Shown: positions 35,407 through 37,371 of the stretch, piece by piece
Layout: each line of letters begins with the position of its first letter
Numbering within the stretch: the first letter of the stretch is position 1
Assembly: GCF_900103185.1 (NCBI RefSeq)
Contig: NZ_FNJD01000028.1
Location: forward strand, 1-37,371
Origin: Sulfitobacter litoralis
Lineage (GTDB): Bacteria; Pseudomonadota; Alphaproteobacteria; Rhodobacterales; Rhodobacteraceae
DNA: 37,371 nt
Reading direction: 5' to 3'
The notes under the pieces: model-generated
What the model was told of the DNA's origin: nothing
Databases searched by the model: none
What the model saw: the letters and a program-made list of their open reading frames with translations, nothing else
Program-made: the position numbers and the translations under genes

Positions 35407-36396
35407 ATGCAAGCAGTCACCTATTCAACCCTTGGCGAAGCGTGTGATGTGCTGACCCTGACCGAAATGCCAACCCCTGCCCCAGCCGCGAACGAAGTGC
35501 TGGTCCGGCTGTCAGTATCGGGGGTAAACCCCTCTGACGTGAAATCCCGGCGCGGCCGCCCCGGCGTGACCCATCCGCCGTTCGATCAGGTGATCCCGCA
35601 CAGCGATGGCGCCGGCGTGATCGAAGCAGTCGGCGCAGGTGTGGACCCCGCCCGCGTCGGCCAGCGCGTCTGGATCTGGAACGGACAATGGCAGCGGCCT
35701 TTCGGCACTGCCGCGACACATATCGCCCTGCCACAGGCGCAGGCGGTACCGCTGCCCGATGACGTGAGCTTTGAAACAGCGGCCAGCCTTGGCATCCCCG
35801 GATTGACCGCAGCCCATGCGGTATTCAACGGGGGGGATGTCGCCGGACAAACACTTCTTATTCAGGGGGGCGCGGGCACCGTCGGCTATCTGGCGGTACA
35901 ATTCGCCACTTGGGCCGGCGCACGTGTCATCGCCACCACCGGGCAAAGCGGGGCCGAACGCGCAAAGTCCGCCGGTGCCGATGTGGTGGTAGATTATAGT
36001 GCGACCGATCTGGCGCAACAGGTGCTGGATGCCAACGGTGGCGCACCCGTCGACCAGATCATCGAGGTAGAGTTCGGCGCAAATATCGCGCTGGATGCCG
36101 AAGTGATCAAACCCAACGGGCGCATCGCGGCCTACGGGTCTGCCAAGGTGATGGAGCCGACACTCCCTTTCCTGCCCCTGCTCTTCAAGGCGGTCACCAT
36201 CGACATCATCCTCGTCTACCTGCTGACCGAAACCGAACGTGCCTTGGCAATCGAAAAAACCCACCAGGCATTAGCCGACGGCGCGCTGCACTGTCCGGTA
36301 GAGCAGACATTCGCATTATCGGACACAATCAAAGCACACGAGGCCGTTGAGGCCGGTGCCCGCGCCGGTGCCATTTTGATCGACTGCGAGGGCTGA
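35407..36396 (+). CDS. NADPH:quinone reductase-like zinc-independent alcohol dehydrogenase (MDR family)
   Basis: A 329-residue medium-chain reductase of the quinone oxidoreductase type. The GroES-like N-terminal half has VSGVNPSDVKSRRG (about 38-51), IPHSDGAGVIEAVGAG and no cysteine ligands for catalytic zinc. The Rossmann half starts with LLIQGGAGTVGYLAVQFA (about 155-172), GAGTVG being the nucleotide-binding loop, followed by ATTGQSGAERAKSAGADVV. It probably reduces quinones or reactive carbonyls with NADPH. AGGAG six bases before ATG 35407 fixes the start; the frame is open from 35371 but without a better site. It is probably transcribed alone. Confidence 0.9.
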   Translation: MQAVTYSTLGEACDVLTLTEMPTPAPAANEVLVRLSVSGVNPSDVKSRRGRPGVTHPPFDQVIPHSDGAGVIEAVGAGVDPARVGQRVWIWNGQWQRPFGTAATHIALPQAQAVPLPDDVSFETAASLGIPGLTAAHAVFNGGDVAGQTLLIQGGAGTVGYLAVQFATWAGARVIATTGQSGAERAKSAGADVVVDYSATDLAQQVLDANGGAPVDQIIEVEFGANIALDAEVIKPNGRIAAYGSAKVMEPTLPFLPLLFKAVTIDIILVYLLTETERALAIEKTHQALADGALHCPVEQTFALSDTIKAHEAVEAGARAGAILIDCEG

Positions 36397-36634
36397 CAGC
36401 GTTAGCGCACGGCATACCCCGCGCCCCTGCAGCGGAGGAGACGGCGGGGGTGCGCCCCCTCGTCCCTTTCCGCGCGATCAAATTTTGTCTCAATAGCGCG
36501 ATATTAGGAGGCGTTAGGTTCCCTCCGACGGCGTAAAGCCGTTGAACACCGCCAATAAGGCACAGCCTGCGCCGCCCGAAACGCGGATCAAAAATAAATT
36601 CCGAGATTCTCCTCACTTTTTCTCCAGAAAGGTA
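36397..36634. other. Intergenic region before tRNA-Gln
   Basis: No gene is seen. A GC-rich hairpin GCGGGGG-TGC-GCCCCCT lies at about 36444-36460 and may end the reductase transcript. The open frame on the minus strand here is discussed among the rejected items. Confidence 0.5.
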
Positions 36635-36663
36635 TTGCACCCCCCCGCACTCCGGACTAATTA
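36635..36663 (+). promoter_or_regulatory. Possible promoter of tRNA-Gln
   Basis: TTGCAC (36635-36640) and TAATTA (36658-36663) are 17 bases apart and lie just upstream of the tRNA, with a predicted start about 5 bases before the mature 5' end. The -35 fits well, the -10 poorly. The position, rather than the -10 match, is the main support. Confidence 0.4.
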
Positions 36664-36674
36664 CGCCCACACGT

Positions 36675-36749
36675 TGGGATGTAGCCAAGTGGTAAGGCAA
36701 CTGTTTTTGGTACAGTGTACCGTAGGTTCGAATCCTACCATCCCAGCCA
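36675..36749 (+). tRNA. tRNA-Gln (anticodon UUG)
   Basis: Folds as a standard cloverleaf. The acceptor stem is TGGGATG (36675-36681) with CATCCCA (36739-36745), the discriminator is G and CCA is encoded (36747-36749). The anticodon stem ACTGT/ACAGT encloses loop TTTTGGT with anticodon TTG, reading CAA. The T arm is GTAGG-TTCGAAT-CCTAC. The 3' flank holds repeated TGTGACACA sequences, so this gene may be an integration site. Confidence 0.96.
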
Positions 36750-37046
36750 ACTTTCTTACTCACACTCGAGTTAACAAAGACTTAACCAAGTCTGGCACGT
36801 CGTGTGTGTCACAGTCTCAAACTGCTGTGACACAGAGTGTGACACATGGCCTTGCGCGCTATGCCCAGCAGCAGCGCGTTTCAGTCCGCGGAAACCACCG
36901 ACGAAAACCTAAATATCGAGCCGGCCCCTACCTGTAGAGCGAAGGAAATGCTGGCAGAACAGGGCTTTTAATCCGGAAGACCAAAGATGTGTCCGGAAGA
37001 AGCCGGATCACTATCCAGCCTTATAAATATGACGATTGGTACGGGA
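36750..37046. other. tRNA-Gln 3' flank with TGTGACACA repeats, no clear gene
   Basis: TGTGTCACAG (36805-36814) and CTGTGACACA (36825-36834) form a perfect inverted repeat with a ten-base spacer, and another TGTGACACA lies at 36838-36846 in direct orientation. A frame through GTG 36839 reads THGLARYAQQQR and ends at a TAG near 36934; it could be the broken start of an integrase, but similarity is too thin to call. The region ends at the IS5-type left end. Confidence 0.5.
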
Positions 37047-37371
37047 GGGCGTTGTTGCAGGGACCCCCGGTCGGCTGATATTGGGTGCGTTCTGTTCGTT
37101 TCAGGATGCTGTAAATGCCGTACAAGTTCAACGCCGATCGGCGTGACAAAATTCCGAAGCAAAGGCATCGAGTAACAAACTGGGCCGAGTATAACGAAAG
37201 CTTGCGGCGGCGTGGTGATCTGACGGTCTGGATCAGCGAAGACGCACTTTCCTTGTGGTCGGCGCCGCGCCGTACCACGCGCGGCGGACAGCCGCACTAC
37301 TCTGACTTGGCGATCGAGATGTGCCTGACGCTGGGTCTAGTTTTCAAGCAGCCTCTGCGTCAAACCCAAGG
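37047..37371 (+). mobile_element. IS5-family insertion sequence, left end (cut by window edge)
   Basis: A terminal-repeat-like GGGCGTTGTTGCAGGGACCC begins at about 37047, 68 bases before a transposase gene, the usual IS5-family spacing. The border could be one to three bases to either side. The right end lies beyond the window. Confidence 0.75.
37115..37371 (+). CDS. IS5-family transposase, N-terminal part (3' end outside window)
   Basis: The first 85 residues of an IS5-family DDE transposase, open to the window edge. Recognisable sequence is MPYKFNADRRDKIPKQRHRV at the start, then NWAEYNESLRRRGDLTVWIS, GGQPHYSDLAIEMCLTLG and FKQPLRQTQG, the N-terminal DNA-binding part of this transposase group. 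The DDE residues would lie further right. No frameshift is seen in the visible part, so the gene may be intact. Start ATG 37115 gives the family N-terminus. Confidence 0.9.
   Translation, partial: MPYKFNADRRDKIPKQRHRVTNWAEYNESLRRRGDLTVWISEDALSLWSAPRRTTRGGQPHYSDLAIEMCLTLGLVFKQPLRQTQ

Noticed and set aside
36329..36763. Open frame of 144 residues on the minus strand with GWDGRIRTYGTLYQKQLPYH
   Set aside because: This is the antisense of the tRNA-Gln gene, a well-known false protein; the frame also runs back over the end of the quinone reductase gene.
36750..37046. Integrase gene after tRNA-Gln
   Set aside because: Only a dozen residues in one frame look suggestive and stops follow soon; not enough to annotate as a gene or pseudogene.
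1..37371. CRISPR array or multi-gene defence system
   Set aside because: No regular direct repeats with unique spacers, no cas, restriction-modification, toxin-antitoxin or retron-like genes were seen; only the single HNH nuclease hints at defence.

Overview
The window looks like chromosome of a GC-rich marine alphaproteobacterium of the Roseobacter group (Rhodobacterales). This rests on gene content (short-form hisG with hisZ beside hisS, a class II ribonucleotide reductase of about 760 residues, xdhABC joined to a BMP-type ABC importer, a dimethylglycine-dehydrogenase-like FAD/GcvT protein) and on short intergenic repeats of a style I associate with roseobacters. The genus cannot be fixed from the sequence alone.

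Layout. 1-1065: mobile debris, the 3' end of an IS256-family element inserted in a broken IS110-family transposase. 1066-1584: no recognised gene. 1585-4433: B12-dependent ribonucleotide reductase (minus) divergent from a DUF1489 gene. 4434-4568: a large inverted repeat between convergent genes. 4569-7842: minus-strand operon hisS-hisZ-hisG with overlapping stops and starts. 8013: slyX. 8260-11793: dnaE (minus). 12017-21531: xanthine dehydrogenase genes xdhA-xdhB-xdhC, overlapping and running into an ATPase, two permeases and a periplasmic binding protein, closed by an intrinsic terminator; together they read as a purine uptake and oxidation operon. 21666-23485: a small secreted CxxC protein and a PepSY membrane protein, perhaps metal-related. 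23577-27674: glutathione transferase, FAD oxidoreductase, DUF938 protein, GH25 lipoprotein and a stand-alone HNH nuclease. 27684-34702: four minus-strand catabolic genes (dimethylglycine dehydrogenase-like, D-lactate dehydrogenase-like, gamma-glutamyltransferase, D-2-hydroxyacid dehydrogenase). 34829-36396: SH3-domain protein and quinone oxidoreductase. 36675-36749: tRNA-Gln(UUG), followed by repeated TGTGACACA sites and the left end of an IS5-family element cut by the window edge.

Most genes are ordinary core or catabolic genes. The accessory signals sit at both ends (nested insertion sequences; a tRNA with att-like flanking sequence) and in the orphan HNH nuclease. I found no CRISPR array and no multi-gene defence system. 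The most useful leads are the tRNA-Gln flank, the HNH protein with a Myb/SANT-like N-terminus, the hydroxyacid dehydrogenase in which the usual catalytic glutamate position reads glycine, the purine operon with a repeat inside it, and the dispersed inverted repeats.
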